A DNA stretch of 64,000 nucleotides from positions 62,001 to 126,000 of the forward strand of contig JBAWZA010000006.1 in NCBI GenBank assembly GCA_037143335.1. The letters are read 5' to 3'. Shown here in pieces: positions 40,777-49,341 of this stretch; position 1 is the first letter of the stretch, and every line of letters begins with the position of its first letter. Made by a program: the position numbers and the translations under genes. The DNA comes from PALSA-1296 sp037143335. GTDB lineage: Bacteria; Bacteroidota; Ignavibacteria; Palsa-1295. The notes beneath the pieces are model-generated. The model did not search any database. It was not told the origin of the DNA and saw nothing but the letters and a program-made list of their open reading frames with translations.

Positions 40777-41436
40777 TTGAAACAGAAGGATAACATATTG
40801 CCACGTTCGAAAGAGAGACTAACCAAAGTCTTGCTCGATCTTCCAAAGGAAGTAATCAGTGCTGAGGAAATTCTCCGGCACAGAGTGCAGACTTTCTTGC
40901 GTGTAGCACTCGCCACGATTTTTATCTGGTTGGGGAGTCTGCTTTCCTTCGGCGCGACAGCATTTGCAAATACAGTTTCGAAAGACCAGCCGTCGAAATC
41001 CAAAACATCCCAACGTCAACGCCAACACTATCGCTCTCATCGCCACTCAACTGCCCCTAATCTTTCTATGGTTGGCACAGCTTCTTGGTACGGGCATGGC
41101 TTTCATAATCGCAAGACCGCATCGGGTAAAAAGTTTGACCAAAATTCGTTTGTCGCTGCGCATAGGACACTACCCTTTGGCACACTGGTGAAGGTTACGA
41201 ATACCCTGAACAATAAATCTTGTATCGTCGAAATCACAGATCGCGGTCCGTACGTGAAGCATCGAATTATTGATGTATCTCGCGGAGCCGCAACAGAACT
41301 GGGCTTTACTTCATCCGGGACAGCGCACGTGACGCTCGAAGTTGTTGCGCCAATCACTCTCACTGCCCTGAATTCTGAACGCAATCATTTCCATGTTTCT
41401 GATGTGCTCAAATCTCCTGTGATGGCAGTGCGGTAA
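40777..41436 (+). CDS. rlpA: RlpA-like septal-ring peptidoglycan-binding/lytic protein
   Basis: A double-psi beta-barrel: TASWYGHGFHNRKTASGKKF, AAHRTLPFGTLVKVTN, VEITDRGPYVKHRIIDVSRG and AATELGF, all RlpA hallmarks, including the catalytic-type Asp in TDRGP. RlpA cleaves naked glycan strands in some bacteria. A membrane helix (VALATIFIWLGSLLSFGATA) at residues ~42-62 follows a ~40-residue charged N-terminus, so it may be a signal anchor rather than a normal lipoprotein signal. No SPOR domain. Start is TTG 40777; the in-frame codons further in are less likely because the helix needs context. Confidence 0.87.
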   Translation: MKQKDNILPRSKERLTKVLLDLPKEVISAEEILRHRVQTFLRVALATIFIWLGSLLSFGATAFANTVSKDQPSKSKTSQRQRQHYRSHRHSTAPNLSMVGTASWYGHGFHNRKTASGKKFDQNSFVAAHRTLPFGTLVKVTNTLNNKSCIVEITDRGPYVKHRIIDVSRGAATELGFTSSGTAHVTLEVVAPITLTALNSERNHFHVSDVLKSPVMAVR

Positions 41437-41448
41437 TCGCCACCTTCA

Positions 41449-41472
41449 CGGTTTCGGGTAACCGATATTTTT
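41449..41472 (+). terminator. Probable intrinsic terminator after rlpA
   Basis: CGGTT-TCGGGT-AACCG, a short 5-bp stem, followed by ATA and a run of nine Ts. The stem is weak but the U-tract is strong. Confidence 0.6.
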
Positions 41473-41561
41473 TTTTGAACTTCCGATGACAAAAATCCGT
41501 TAATACTCGGCTTGTAACGGAAAAGCACGTATTTTCTCATAATCGTAACACGTAAGCTCTT

Positions 41562-41765
41562 ATGGCTAAACAACAGACATTCGGTGATAAAGTAAAGAAG
41601 CAGTCGGTTGAAAAAGTTGAGTTCATTCCACAGCTTGGAAAAAAGGCTAAGGTTAGCCCTATCCGTTTTATTGGAATTACCAAAAGAGGTAAAGATTACT
41701 TCTTTGAAGATCGCATCACACGCCTTGCCGAGCCAGAGGGTGGAGGAGATCCGATCGTATTATAA
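41562..41765 (+). CDS. Small basic protein encoded with ribosomal proteins, 67 aa
   Basis: Starts MAKQQTFGDKVKKQ, continues with KKAKVSPIRFIGITKRGKDY and ends ITRLAEPEGGGDP. Lysine-rich N-terminal half, acidic C-terminal half, no signal or membrane segment. It is the first gene of a three-gene run with rpsR and rpmB. Bacteroidetes carry a small unknown protein (DUF4295) next to rpmB/rpmG with a loosely similar layout, so this may be its counterpart, but the resemblance is weak and I do not assign it. A ribosome-associated role is inferred from linkage only. Confidence 0.75.
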   Translation: MAKQQTFGDKVKKQSVEKVEFIPQLGKKAKVSPIRFIGITKRGKDYFFEDRITRLAEPEGGGDPIVL

Positions 41766-41799
41766 TTTTCATTCAACTCAAAAGATTTTTTAAGTAGAG

Positions 41800-42111
41800 A
41801 TGCCGCCAAAAAAGAAAACAGCTTTCAATTCCAAGGATCAGGCGAACCAACGCCCTGGACAGTACGGTACAAACCAACGTCAGAAGCGCGATCCGAATAA
41901 GAAAAAAGTTGACCCACTCAAACTTCGTAACATTACTTACGTTGATTATCGCGACATCCGTATCCTTGAGCGTTTCTTGAATGATCGTGGTAAGATTCTT
42001 CCGAATCGTATCACCGGTGTTAGTGCAAAGTATCAGCGCGTCATTGAGGGTTCAATCAAGCATGCACGTCATTTGGCATTGCTTCCATTCGTAGCTGGTG
42101 GCTTGAAATAA
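41800..42111 (+). CDS. rpsR: 30S ribosomal protein S18
   Basis: The S18 core is clear: ITYVDYRDIRILERFLNDRG, KILPNRITGVSAKYQR and SIKHARHLALLPF. The N-terminal ~38 residues are a lysine/asparagine-rich extension. S18 binds the 30S platform with S6; rpsF is not adjacent. Encoded between the 67-aa protein and rpmB with 34 and 20 bp gaps. Confidence 0.97.
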   Translation: MPPKKKTAFNSKDQANQRPGQYGTNQRQKRDPNKKKVDPLKLRNITYVDYRDIRILERFLNDRGKILPNRITGVSAKYQRVIEGSIKHARHLALLPFVAGGLK

Positions 42112-42131
42112 TTTTATAGAAAAATAATACT

Positions 42132-42353
42132 ATGGCAAGAGTTTGTGAATTAACCGGAGTAAAACCTCATGCAGGAAACCATGTTTCCCATGCAGTGAAT
42201 CGCTCGAAGACACGTTTTATCCCTAACCTTCAGACGAAGCGCGTTTGGGATGCTGATAATAATCGCTTTATCACGATCAAGGCAACAGCCCGTGCATTCC
42301 GCACGTTTGATAAAAAAGGTTTTTCAGCTTTTAAGAATCAGACTGTTCGCTGA
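42132..42353 (+). CDS. rpmB: 50S ribosomal protein L28
   Basis: MARVCELTGVKPHAGNHVSH, then AVNRSKTRFIPNLQTKRVW and RFITIKATARAFRTFDKKGF are characteristic of bL28. The zinc-ribbon cysteines of some L28s are absent except Cys5, so this is a C-minus-like form. Length 73 aa is normal. Last gene of the ribosomal run, followed by a strong terminator. Confidence 0.97.
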   Translation: MARVCELTGVKPHAGNHVSHAVNRSKTRFIPNLQTKRVWDADNNRFITIKATARAFRTFDKKGFSAFKNQTVR

Positions 42354-42371
42354 GTGTAATCTGACTCAGCA

Positions 42372-42405
42372 AAAAAGTCGTTCGCGCAATGCGAACGACT
42401 TTTTC
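42372..42405. terminator. Intrinsic terminator after rpmB (bidirectional stem)
   Basis: AAAAAGTCGTTCGC-GCAAT-GCGAACGACTTTTT, a 14-bp stem including the A/T arms, 18 bp after the rpmB stop. The following gene's ribosome site begins at 42413. Confidence 0.93.
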
Positions 42406-42424
42406 CATTTATAGGAGAAGGAGA

Positions 42425-43537
42425 GTGACTGAATCGAAACTGGGGAAAATTGGGAAGCGAGCTGAGCTAGCTCTTCGGAGGGCTTTCATTTCCTCTCTCC
42501 AGTATAGGTCGCGTCTCAGTCGCAAGCGTTCATCTTCAAAAGTACTTAGCCTCCGACCAAACCCAACAATTCTTTTTTTACGCCAAGATCGTTTGGGCGA
42601 TGCAATTGTCTCCACGCCTGTTCTCATAGCAATTAAAGAAAAAATTCCTGATGCTCGGTTCATTATTTTGCTTGGCTCGAATAATAAAGGCATAGTGGAT
42701 TTGCTCCCGGTCGAGTGTGAAATATGTGTCTATCAAAAAAAACCTCTTGCTGATATTGCGATGCTCAGGCGGTTGCGCAACCGTAAGATAGATGTGTTGA
42801 TTGACTTAATGGACAATCCATCGAGCACTTCGAGCATTCTCGTAGCCGCGATAGCCGCAAAACACTCGATTGGAATCGAGAAAGAAAATTCCACTTCTTA
42901 CGATATTACCGTACCACTTCTGAATAGGGGAAAATATCATATTGCCAGGCGAATGCTCGAATTGGTTCGTCCGTTTGGGATTGATCCTGAAACAATATCG
43001 CTCAAACCTCAGCTGGTGGATATTCGCAAACCAATCGTGAAGGGAAAGGTTGGATTAGTGATCTCCGCTGGTGTCCGTGATAGATGTTTCACTCCGAAAC
43101 AAGGCGCTGAAATCGCGGTACAATTGATTCGTTTAGGAATGGCAGCTGAAGTGAGAATATATTTTCAGCAACGAGATCTGGACTCAGCAAACGAAATTGC
43201 AGTGCTAACCAACGACACCAGAATCTCAGTTCAAACACCGACTGATTCTTTTGCTGGTTACGCCGCGGAGCTGACGAGTTGTGAGTTTGTAATTTCGCCA
43301 GATACATCGGCGTTGCATCTGTGCTCAGCATATAATATTCCCGTCGTGGCGGTTTACCAGCCATCTCCGCCTGATTTGCATTATTGGACACCGATCGGTG
43401 TTCGTTACGAGATGATAATTGCTCAACCATCGCTTTCCCACCTAAACGTTGAAGAGGTTATTGTTGCTTTCGAAAAATTACGGCAAACGATCAGAACGAA
43501 ATCAACCATGACAAAGCAGGAGGCAAGCGAAATATGA
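42425..43537 (+). CDS. Glycosyltransferase family 9 protein, ~370 aa
   Basis: GT9 core with TILFLRQDRLGDAIVSTPVL, ARFIILLGSNNKGIV, VGLVISAGVRDRCFTPKQG and the donor-binding CEFVISPDTSALHLCSAYN. The first ~45 residues are basic and may contact the membrane. I start at GTG 42425, preceded by AGGAGAAGGAGA; an ATG at 42389 lies within the terminator stem of rpmB. Its stop overlaps msbA by ATGA, so both are coupled. Likely acts on the lipopolysaccharide core or a related envelope glycan. Confidence 0.88.
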   Translation: MTESKLGKIGKRAELALRRAFISSLQYRSRLSRKRSSSKVLSLRPNPTILFLRQDRLGDAIVSTPVLIAIKEKIPDARFIILLGSNNKGIVDLLPVECEICVYQKKPLADIAMLRRLRNRKIDVLIDLMDNPSSTSSILVAAIAAKHSIGIEKENSTSYDITVPLLNRGKYHIARRMLELVRPFGIDPETISLKPQLVDIRKPIVKGKVGLVISAGVRDRCFTPKQGAEIAVQLIRLGMAAEVRIYFQQRDLDSANEIAVLTNDTRISVQTPTDSFAGYAAELTSCEFVISPDTSALHLCSAYNIPVVAVYQPSPPDLHYWTPIGVRYEMIIAQPSLSHLNVEEVIVAFEKLRQTIRTKSTMTKQEASEI

Positions 43538-45396
43538 TCTTTAGCGATTATAAGAGATTGCTTCCATACGCCAAGGAGTTTCGGCTGAAGTTTATCTTCG
43601 CACTACTCCTGAACGTATTCACTGCATTCTTCAATGTCATAGTCACACTTTCGTTATTGCCAACGATTCAGGTTCTCTTGAGGGCTGATGACGGTCCCAT
43701 CTCTCAAAAGTCTTTGAAACCTGGAGCCAAAATGCTTCCGAACACCGAGTCTATAATTGATACTTTTAAGAATTATTTTCTCAGCGGTACTCGTGAAGCT
43801 TCATTGTTGAAGGTCTGCATATTCATCTTTGTTGCCTACGCACTCAAAAATATCTTTCAGTACTTTGCGAATTATTTTATGTCTCTCGTTGAAGGTGGCA
43901 TGAGTAAAAAATTGCGCGATCTTGTTTTCGAAAAATTAGCACTTCTCTCCTTAGATTATTATTACGACCGTAAGACAGGGCAGCTATTACAGAGAGTGAC
44001 GGATGATGTTGGTGTGACGAACGGCACAATCACATCAGGTGTCGCAACCCTCATCCGTGAACCCTTGCAAGCGATTGGGTTTGTAGTTTCACTTTTTCTC
44101 ATCAATCCGAATCTGGCACTAATCGGTTTTGGCATTGCAATCTCAAGTTTGGTACTTATCAATTTTCTTGGAAAGACAATCAAAGGATATGCTCAAAAAA
44201 TACAAGAGAATATCGGCGGGTACTTGAGTGTGGCACAAGAAATGTTTACCGGAGTGAAGGTGGTAAAATCTTTTGGTATGGAGCAATTTGAAATTGCACG
44301 GTTCAAAGAAGAAACCCGGAAACACTTCCAATATTCTCGCCGACTCACACGGATTCGCCAAACCATCAGTCCACTTAATGAAACACTTGCAATCATTGGG
44401 TTCATTGGAATTTTGTGGTTCGGAGGGCACGAAGTTTTTGCTGGAAGAATGGTTGGCAATGATGTCTTTATTTTTTTGATTGTCCTCATTCAGTTAATGC
44501 AACCGGTTCGTTCACTAAGTGAAGTTGTAGGTAAGTTGCACGAAGGCTCCGCAGCTGCTGATAATGTCTTCTCCGTGCTCGATGCTGTGCCATCGGTGAA
44601 GTCGGGTACTCTCGAAGCGCCACCTTCGGTTAATTCTCCGATACGATTCGAGAACGTCTCATTCCAGTATAAGAACTCTACCGAAGAAGCGCTCGATGCT
44701 ATTTCAATCGAGATTCAACCGAATGAAGTTCTGGCACTCGTCGGTCCATCTGGTGCTGGTAAGACTACGTTCGTTGATTTGCTTGCGCGGTTTTATGATC
44801 CAACGCAAGGGAAAATTTTGATGGGTGGAAATGACACAACAAATTATGATCTCGTAAGTTTTAGAAAACTATTCGGAATCGTCACACAGGACACGGTTCT
44901 GTTCCATGATACGATATATAATAATATCGCTTACGGGAATAGAAATGCATCGAAGGAAATGATCGAAGCCGCCGCTCGCGCAGCGAATGCTCATGATTTC
45001 ATCATGTCCATGCCGAGTCAGTATGCAACAATGACGGGTGATCGTGGAGTCAGGCTTTCTGGCGGTCAGCGTCAGCGAATTGCAATTGCAAGAGCATTGT
45101 TGAAGAATCCACCAATTCTGATTTTTGATGAAGCGACAAGTGCTCTCGATACTGAGAATGAAATGTTAGTGCAGGGTGCGATAGATAAGCTCTTGGAACA
45201 TCGCACTGCAGTGGTGATCGCGCATAGACTTTCGACTATTCAAAAAGCGAATCGCATTGCTGTCTTTGAAAAAGGCAAGATTATAGAAATCGGCACACAC
45301 GAAGAATTGCTCCTTCGCGAAGGAGTTTATCACAGGCTTTATACAATTCAGATGCGAGCAGGTGTTGAGGGAGTGGTAGAGGTAGATAATTCATAA
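43534..45396 (+). CDS. msbA: MsbA-like lipid/lipopolysaccharide ABC exporter
   Basis: Full half-transporter: six-helix TMD (residues ~20-330, e.g. FALLLNVFTAFFNVIVTLSL) with YYDRKTGQLLQRVTDDVG, then the nucleotide-binding domain with Walker A LVGPSGAGKTTFVDLLARFY, Q-loop GIVTQDTVLFHD, signature LSGGQRQRIAIARAL, Walker B ILIFDEATSALD and H-loop VIAHRLSTI. It flips lipid A-core or a related lipid across the inner membrane, or exports another lipid; sandwiching by two GT9 genes supports lipopolysaccharide. Length (620 aa) is normal. Confidence 0.9.
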   Translation: MIFSDYKRLLPYAKEFRLKFIFALLLNVFTAFFNVIVTLSLLPTIQVLLRADDGPISQKSLKPGAKMLPNTESIIDTFKNYFLSGTREASLLKVCIFIFVAYALKNIFQYFANYFMSLVEGGMSKKLRDLVFEKLALLSLDYYYDRKTGQLLQRVTDDVGVTNGTITSGVATLIREPLQAIGFVVSLFLINPNLALIGFGIAISSLVLINFLGKTIKGYAQKIQENIGGYLSVAQEMFTGVKVVKSFGMEQFEIARFKEETRKHFQYSRRLTRIRQTISPLNETLAIIGFIGILWFGGHEVFAGRMVGNDVFIFLIVLIQLMQPVRSLSEVVGKLHEGSAAADNVFSVLDAVPSVKSGTLEAPPSVNSPIRFENVSFQYKNSTEEALDAISIEIQPNEVLALVGPSGAGKTTFVDLLARFYDPTQGKILMGGNDTTNYDLVSFRKLFGIVTQDTVLFHDTIYNNIAYGNRNASKEMIEAAARAANAHDFIMSMPSQYATMTGDRGVRLSGGQRQRIAIARALLKNPPILIFDEATSALDTENEMLVQGAIDKLLEHRTAVVIAHRLSTIQKANRIAVFEKGKIIEIGTHEELLLREGVYHRLYTIQMRAGVEGVVEVDNS

Positions 45397-45411
45397 ACAG
45401 ATTCGGAGACT

Positions 45412-46614
45412 ATGGCTTCAAAAAGCTACATGTACAGACCGAGAAAAGTTTATGGAGCCAAACCTCCATTTTTTCGGCGACTTATAAAAGGCATCGAGAA
45501 ATTCAATAAACTCCTCTCTTTACGATTATTAGGGAAATTCCTCGGAGTTCGGCAACTTGATCGGAAACTAAGCCTCGACGAAATCAGAAGCGTACTTTTT
45601 ATCCGCTACGATGCGCTCGGTGATATGGTCGTCACTACACCGTTGTGGCGCATCCTAAAATCCCTGAAGCCATCAATAAAAATCGGCGTCGCAGGTAGTT
45701 ACAAGAATTTGGGAGTACTTCAAGCCGATACTGATGTGGATGTGATCTATGATTATTCTGCAACATCACTCGGTGATGTTCTCGCAAAAGCAAAAGTAGC
45801 ACGAACTGATGGCTGGGATTTGGTTGTGATGTGCAAGTTCAATCAGAAGACACGCGGAGGAATTATCAGCAGGCGCTCCACGGCGAATGGCTTTAATGTC
45901 ACAGTTGGTACTCCGAATGCCGAAGGCCATCAAGCACTTTTTTCTAAACTTGTTGGACTCCCACGGTCACAGCACGAGATGCCAATGACCGAACAACTTC
46001 AATGTCTTCTCCGTGGAGTGATTGATCTTCCTGATGCTCAGCCGGTTCGACCGACGCTGATGATCGAACCCAGTGCATATCAAGAGGCACTTGAGAGGAT
46101 TAATTCATCTCTGTCAGAAAAAGGAAAAAATAAGTATATCCTAATAAATGTTGATGCACCCGAAGTTCGGAAGTGGGGATTGCAAAAAAATCTGGAGCTT
46201 GCAAAAGTTGTGGAGTCTGAATATCCCGATTATGTAATTTTCATGATTTCCTTACCAGAGAATGAGGATGCGATAAAAGATGCCATCATCGGCTCGAGTC
46301 TAAAAAACAGTAAATACTTCAATACAGAGAATTTCCAATACCTCCTTACGCTCATTCGCCAAGCCAAACTTGTCGTTACACCCGACACAGGTATCGCTCA
46401 TATCGCAAGCGCGGAGAGTATCCCAATACTTGGGTTCTACCCTGAAGCTAATGAATGGTTGCCGTACGAGATTCCGTACTATATTATTTTGCCATTCAAA
46501 GGTGAGCCAATTGCAACAATTCCACTTGAGGTTGCCGCTAAAGGGATTAGGTTTTGTTTAGATAAACTCCAAACTACTACTGAGCTAGGAACCACGTTGA
46601 TTTATCTTTCGTAA
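45412..46614 (+). CDS. Glycosyltransferase family 9 protein, 400 aa
   Basis: GT9 motifs: SVLFIRYDALGDMVVTTPLW near residue 62, IKIGVAGSYKNLGVLQADTD, YILINVDAPEVRKWGLQKNL, then AKLVVTPDTGIAHIASAESI for donor binding. The first ~55 residues are basic and Arg/Lys-rich. It begins 15 bp after msbA on the same strand, completing a GT9-MsbA-GT9 unit, and converges with a GT39-like gene. Probably a cytoplasmic-face transferase adding core sugars; the donor is unknown. Confidence 0.9.
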   Translation: MASKSYMYRPRKVYGAKPPFFRRLIKGIEKFNKLLSLRLLGKFLGVRQLDRKLSLDEIRSVLFIRYDALGDMVVTTPLWRILKSLKPSIKIGVAGSYKNLGVLQADTDVDVIYDYSATSLGDVLAKAKVARTDGWDLVVMCKFNQKTRGGIISRRSTANGFNVTVGTPNAEGHQALFSKLVGLPRSQHEMPMTEQLQCLLRGVIDLPDAQPVRPTLMIEPSAYQEALERINSSLSEKGKNKYILINVDAPEVRKWGLQKNLELAKVVESEYPDYVIFMISLPENEDAIKDAIIGSSLKNSKYFNTENFQYLLTLIRQAKLVVTPDTGIAHIASAESIPILGFYPEANEWLPYEIPYYIILPFKGEPIATIPLEVAAKGIRFCLDKLQTTTELGTTLIYLS

Positions 46615-46622
46615 AACAGCAT

Positions 46623-48308
46623 TCACTTCCTGCCCCAATATAGGTCATATTTTTTTGTGTGGAGGTGTTGCCGGTAATAACTTCCGTGGTATAGATTAAT
46701 TCGGCTGAGTAGGCTTTTCTGATTTTCTGACGCTTTGTGGAATCCATCCCAGGAGTTATAAATAATGGTTGCTTGTGTAAGTGGTCTCACACCTGAGATT
46801 CGCAATTGATCAAGTTTATCCCATGTCCTAGCAGTTCCGTTACGAGTGTTGTCCCAGCCCAGAAAAAGTCCGTCAGAATAATAATTTAGCTGTGGCAGTT
46901 GTGATTGGAATATGACATCGTCATAGTATGCAGTCACAGAATTAATAGTTGGGTTATCTTTGAGTAGTTCTGAAACGGATTTTGCTCCATCGATGTAAAC
47001 CGTTTCATCACGCATGGCAATGCGACCGAATGAGCCGAAATAAGAAACTGAAGCAAGAAGGAAAATAAGAATTAAACCATTTTCTAACTTGAAGCCCCTT
47101 TGTAAGTAATAACCCAGAAGCATTATTACAAGGAGTATTCCGAAGGAAACTATAACCTCTGGCGACCATTCCAACTGCCATTGTCCTTTGATAGCTCCAC
47201 GAATTATTTCGCTACTGCTCCAGGCAAAAAAGATGAGACTTAAGATAGTGGCGCAAGCGAGTATGATAGTTCGATACTGCGTAGTTAATATACGCTCAAT
47301 CCCTGCTGCCACGAAGTAAATGGTTGGCACTGTCAGCAGTAGCGTAAAATGTGGCATCTGCGTTTTAAACGAAGAAACAAAAATGTGCATCGCCACAAAC
47401 CAAATAATCGAGAGGAGTAGTATTGCTCGTGATCTCTTGTTTTCTTGTACTTTGGATTTCAGTCGACCTATTACCCCAAAAATTGCTATTGAAAGTATTG
47501 GGTAAGATACCAGCGATTGATTTAAGTAGTACCACCACCTTGTATCGCTACGATTATTATAACTCCCAGACTGAATAGAATTTACAAGTCCGAAATACTG
47601 ACTCGTAAAGTCGGGGTGTTGCAATGTCATGAAGAGGTACCAAGGTATGGCAATCATGAAGCCTAAACCGAGCGTTAATCCGAGAAGTCGGAAAGAATTG
47701 GTTTTGCGAAATTGATAGGCGTAAGTAATAAAGAACGGAAGAATATAGAGTCCTTGTACTGCTTTTGTCAGGAGAGCGCAGCCAAGGAATAGTCCAGAGA
47801 GAACCGAGCTAAGAAAATCATCGGCGTCAATCGCAACTACAAAATAATATGATGCAATAATCACGAAAGCGAGTAGAGGAATGTCAAGCTGGGCATGATG
47901 AGAGTACCAGAGAAAATTCTGAGCAGTACCGACAAAAACAACAGATAGAAGTGATGTCCACCGTGAATAAAATCTTGAAAGGAGTTTATAGAGGGTTAGC
48001 AATGCAACAATACCTGCTAGAGCAGCGATAAGTCTTGACGAGAAGTTGCCAGTACCGAATAACATTCTCGTTAGCGTCATCATCCAAATAACAAGAGGCG
48101 GATGAGTAGAAGAGTAAAGCCCGCCAACAGCATATTGTGTTTGGTCGAGCCAGCAATCAAATTTCTCAATCGCTCGTACTCTGATTAAGTACAAAGATTC
48201 ATCATAAGGGAGTATCTCGCCAATACCGAGGTGAAATATTTGCAGAAATCCAAGCGCTCCGAATGCAAGAAGCTCCGGCAATCGCAACCGTATCCTATTC
48301 CAGTACAA
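46623..48308 (-). CDS. GT39/ArnT-like membrane glycosyltransferase, 561 aa
   Basis: About a dozen membrane helices with the first periplasmic loop carrying GEILPYDESLYLIRVRAIEK (the Asp-Glu pair is at the catalytic position of dolichyl-phosphate-mannosyltransferase-like enzymes) and SSTHPPLVIWMMTLTRMLFG. Such enzymes move sugars from polyprenyl-phosphate carriers onto lipid A or proteins on the periplasmic side. Its start overlaps the M50 protease gene by 14 bp, so the two are co-expressed. The C-terminal ~150 residues are soluble. Acceptor unknown. Confidence 0.85.
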   Translation of the reverse strand: MYWNRIRLRLPELLAFGALGFLQIFHLGIGEILPYDESLYLIRVRAIEKFDCWLDQTQYAVGGLYSSTHPPLVIWMMTLTRMLFGTGNFSSRLIAALAGIVALLTLYKLLSRFYSRWTSLLSVVFVGTAQNFLWYSHHAQLDIPLLAFVIIASYYFVVAIDADDFLSSVLSGLFLGCALLTKAVQGLYILPFFITYAYQFRKTNSFRLLGLTLGLGFMIAIPWYLFMTLQHPDFTSQYFGLVNSIQSGSYNNRSDTRWWYYLNQSLVSYPILSIAIFGVIGRLKSKVQENKRSRAILLLSIIWFVAMHIFVSSFKTQMPHFTLLLTVPTIYFVAAGIERILTTQYRTIILACATILSLIFFAWSSSEIIRGAIKGQWQLEWSPEVIVSFGILLVIMLLGYYLQRGFKLENGLILIFLLASVSYFGSFGRIAMRDETVYIDGAKSVSELLKDNPTINSVTAYYDDVIFQSQLPQLNYYSDGLFLGWDNTRNGTARTWDKLDQLRISGVRPLTQATIIYNSWDGFHKASENQKSLLSRINLYHGSYYRQHLHTKKYDLYWGRK

Positions 48309-49293
48309 GTGGTGTCGGTGTAAATGAAAGAATAAAAATAATAATTGTCATCGCTCCAATCAAGATTCTCCTCAAGTTCATCGGCGATTCATCAATCGCT
48401 GGTGGGTGACGGAGTTTGATGATAAATAAAATCATGATGACCCAAAATATCCACGATGATCCGCCGGGAAGTGCAATGCTCTCCAACCACCTCAGCCAGT
48501 GAGGCAGAGAATTTCCTGCAAGTTGCAGTATCACTTCTGGTAGCGAAATGAGTGCAAGAATAGAAACTGTAAATATGCCGATACCGCGATGAATGTGTTT
48601 CGGAAAAAGTCCGTACATAAGGTGACCGCCATCAAGCTGTCCAACAGGCAAGAGATTGAGCGCCGTAACAAATAACCCGAACCACCCAACGCAGAGCAAA
48701 GGGTAGTGATACATCTCTGACATTGGAGGGATGTAGCCATGTGGATTTGCGAATGTCTTCTCCATAAAAGAGTAGAGTAGCGATTTTCCGAAGACAATTT
48801 CAGTACCAGGTTGGAATGGAATGAGCGGGTAGCCTGGATGGATATTTTTTAAGTACTCGATTCCAGGAAGCGTTGCGAAGCCTACGCCGAGAATACCTAG
48901 ACAGACAATAAATCCAGCAATAGGACCAGCAACACCGATGTCGAAAATAATAGAGCGGCTCGGAATTCTTTGCCGCGTTCGTATCACCGCACCAAATGTG
49001 CCAAAGTTCGGACTCATTCCCATCATCGCACCCGGAAAAGGAATGTAGTAGGGTAGTGTAGTATCTACTCCGTGAATGCGTGCCGCGATGAAATGACCGA
49101 ACTCATGTGCCGACAAAAAAAGCAAGAGTAGCAGAGCATACTCTAACCCGAATCCAAAATTTGTAATCTCAGATGGATCATGCCCACTCCAAGCTACACC
49201 AGCGAGCGTTGTCGTGTAGAGCGTGAGGAGGAACAATCCGACATGCAGCCAAATTTTTTGCTTTCCGAAAATCCGATCAATTAGTGTAGTCAA
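48295..49293 (-). CDS. Site-2 protease-like (M50) intramembrane metalloprotease
   Basis: Zinc site HEFGH within LFLSAHEFGHFIAARIHG and the third ligand in NLLPVGQLDGGHLMYGLF. Six or more membrane helices; no PDZ domain is evident, so it belongs to the short M50 group rather than RseP. It can cleave membrane-spanning substrates, typically in regulated signalling. The gene sits upstream of and overlaps the GT39-like gene. Substrate is not inferable. Confidence 0.9.
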   Translation of the reverse strand: MTTLIDRIFGKQKIWLHVGLFLLTLYTTTLAGVAWSGHDPSEITNFGFGLEYALLLLLFLSAHEFGHFIAARIHGVDTTLPYYIPFPGAMMGMSPNFGTFGAVIRTRQRIPSRSIIFDIGVAGPIAGFIVCLGILGVGFATLPGIEYLKNIHPGYPLIPFQPGTEIVFGKSLLYSFMEKTFANPHGYIPPMSEMYHYPLLCVGWFGLFVTALNLLPVGQLDGGHLMYGLFPKHIHRGIGIFTVSILALISLPEVILQLAGNSLPHWLRWLESIALPGGSSWIFWVIMILFIIKLRHPPAIDESPMNLRRILIGAMTIIIFILSFTPTPLVLE

Positions 49294-49341
49294 ATTTTAT
49301 CTTGTTACCTTATTGAGAGAACAATATTCAGTGATGGTTCA

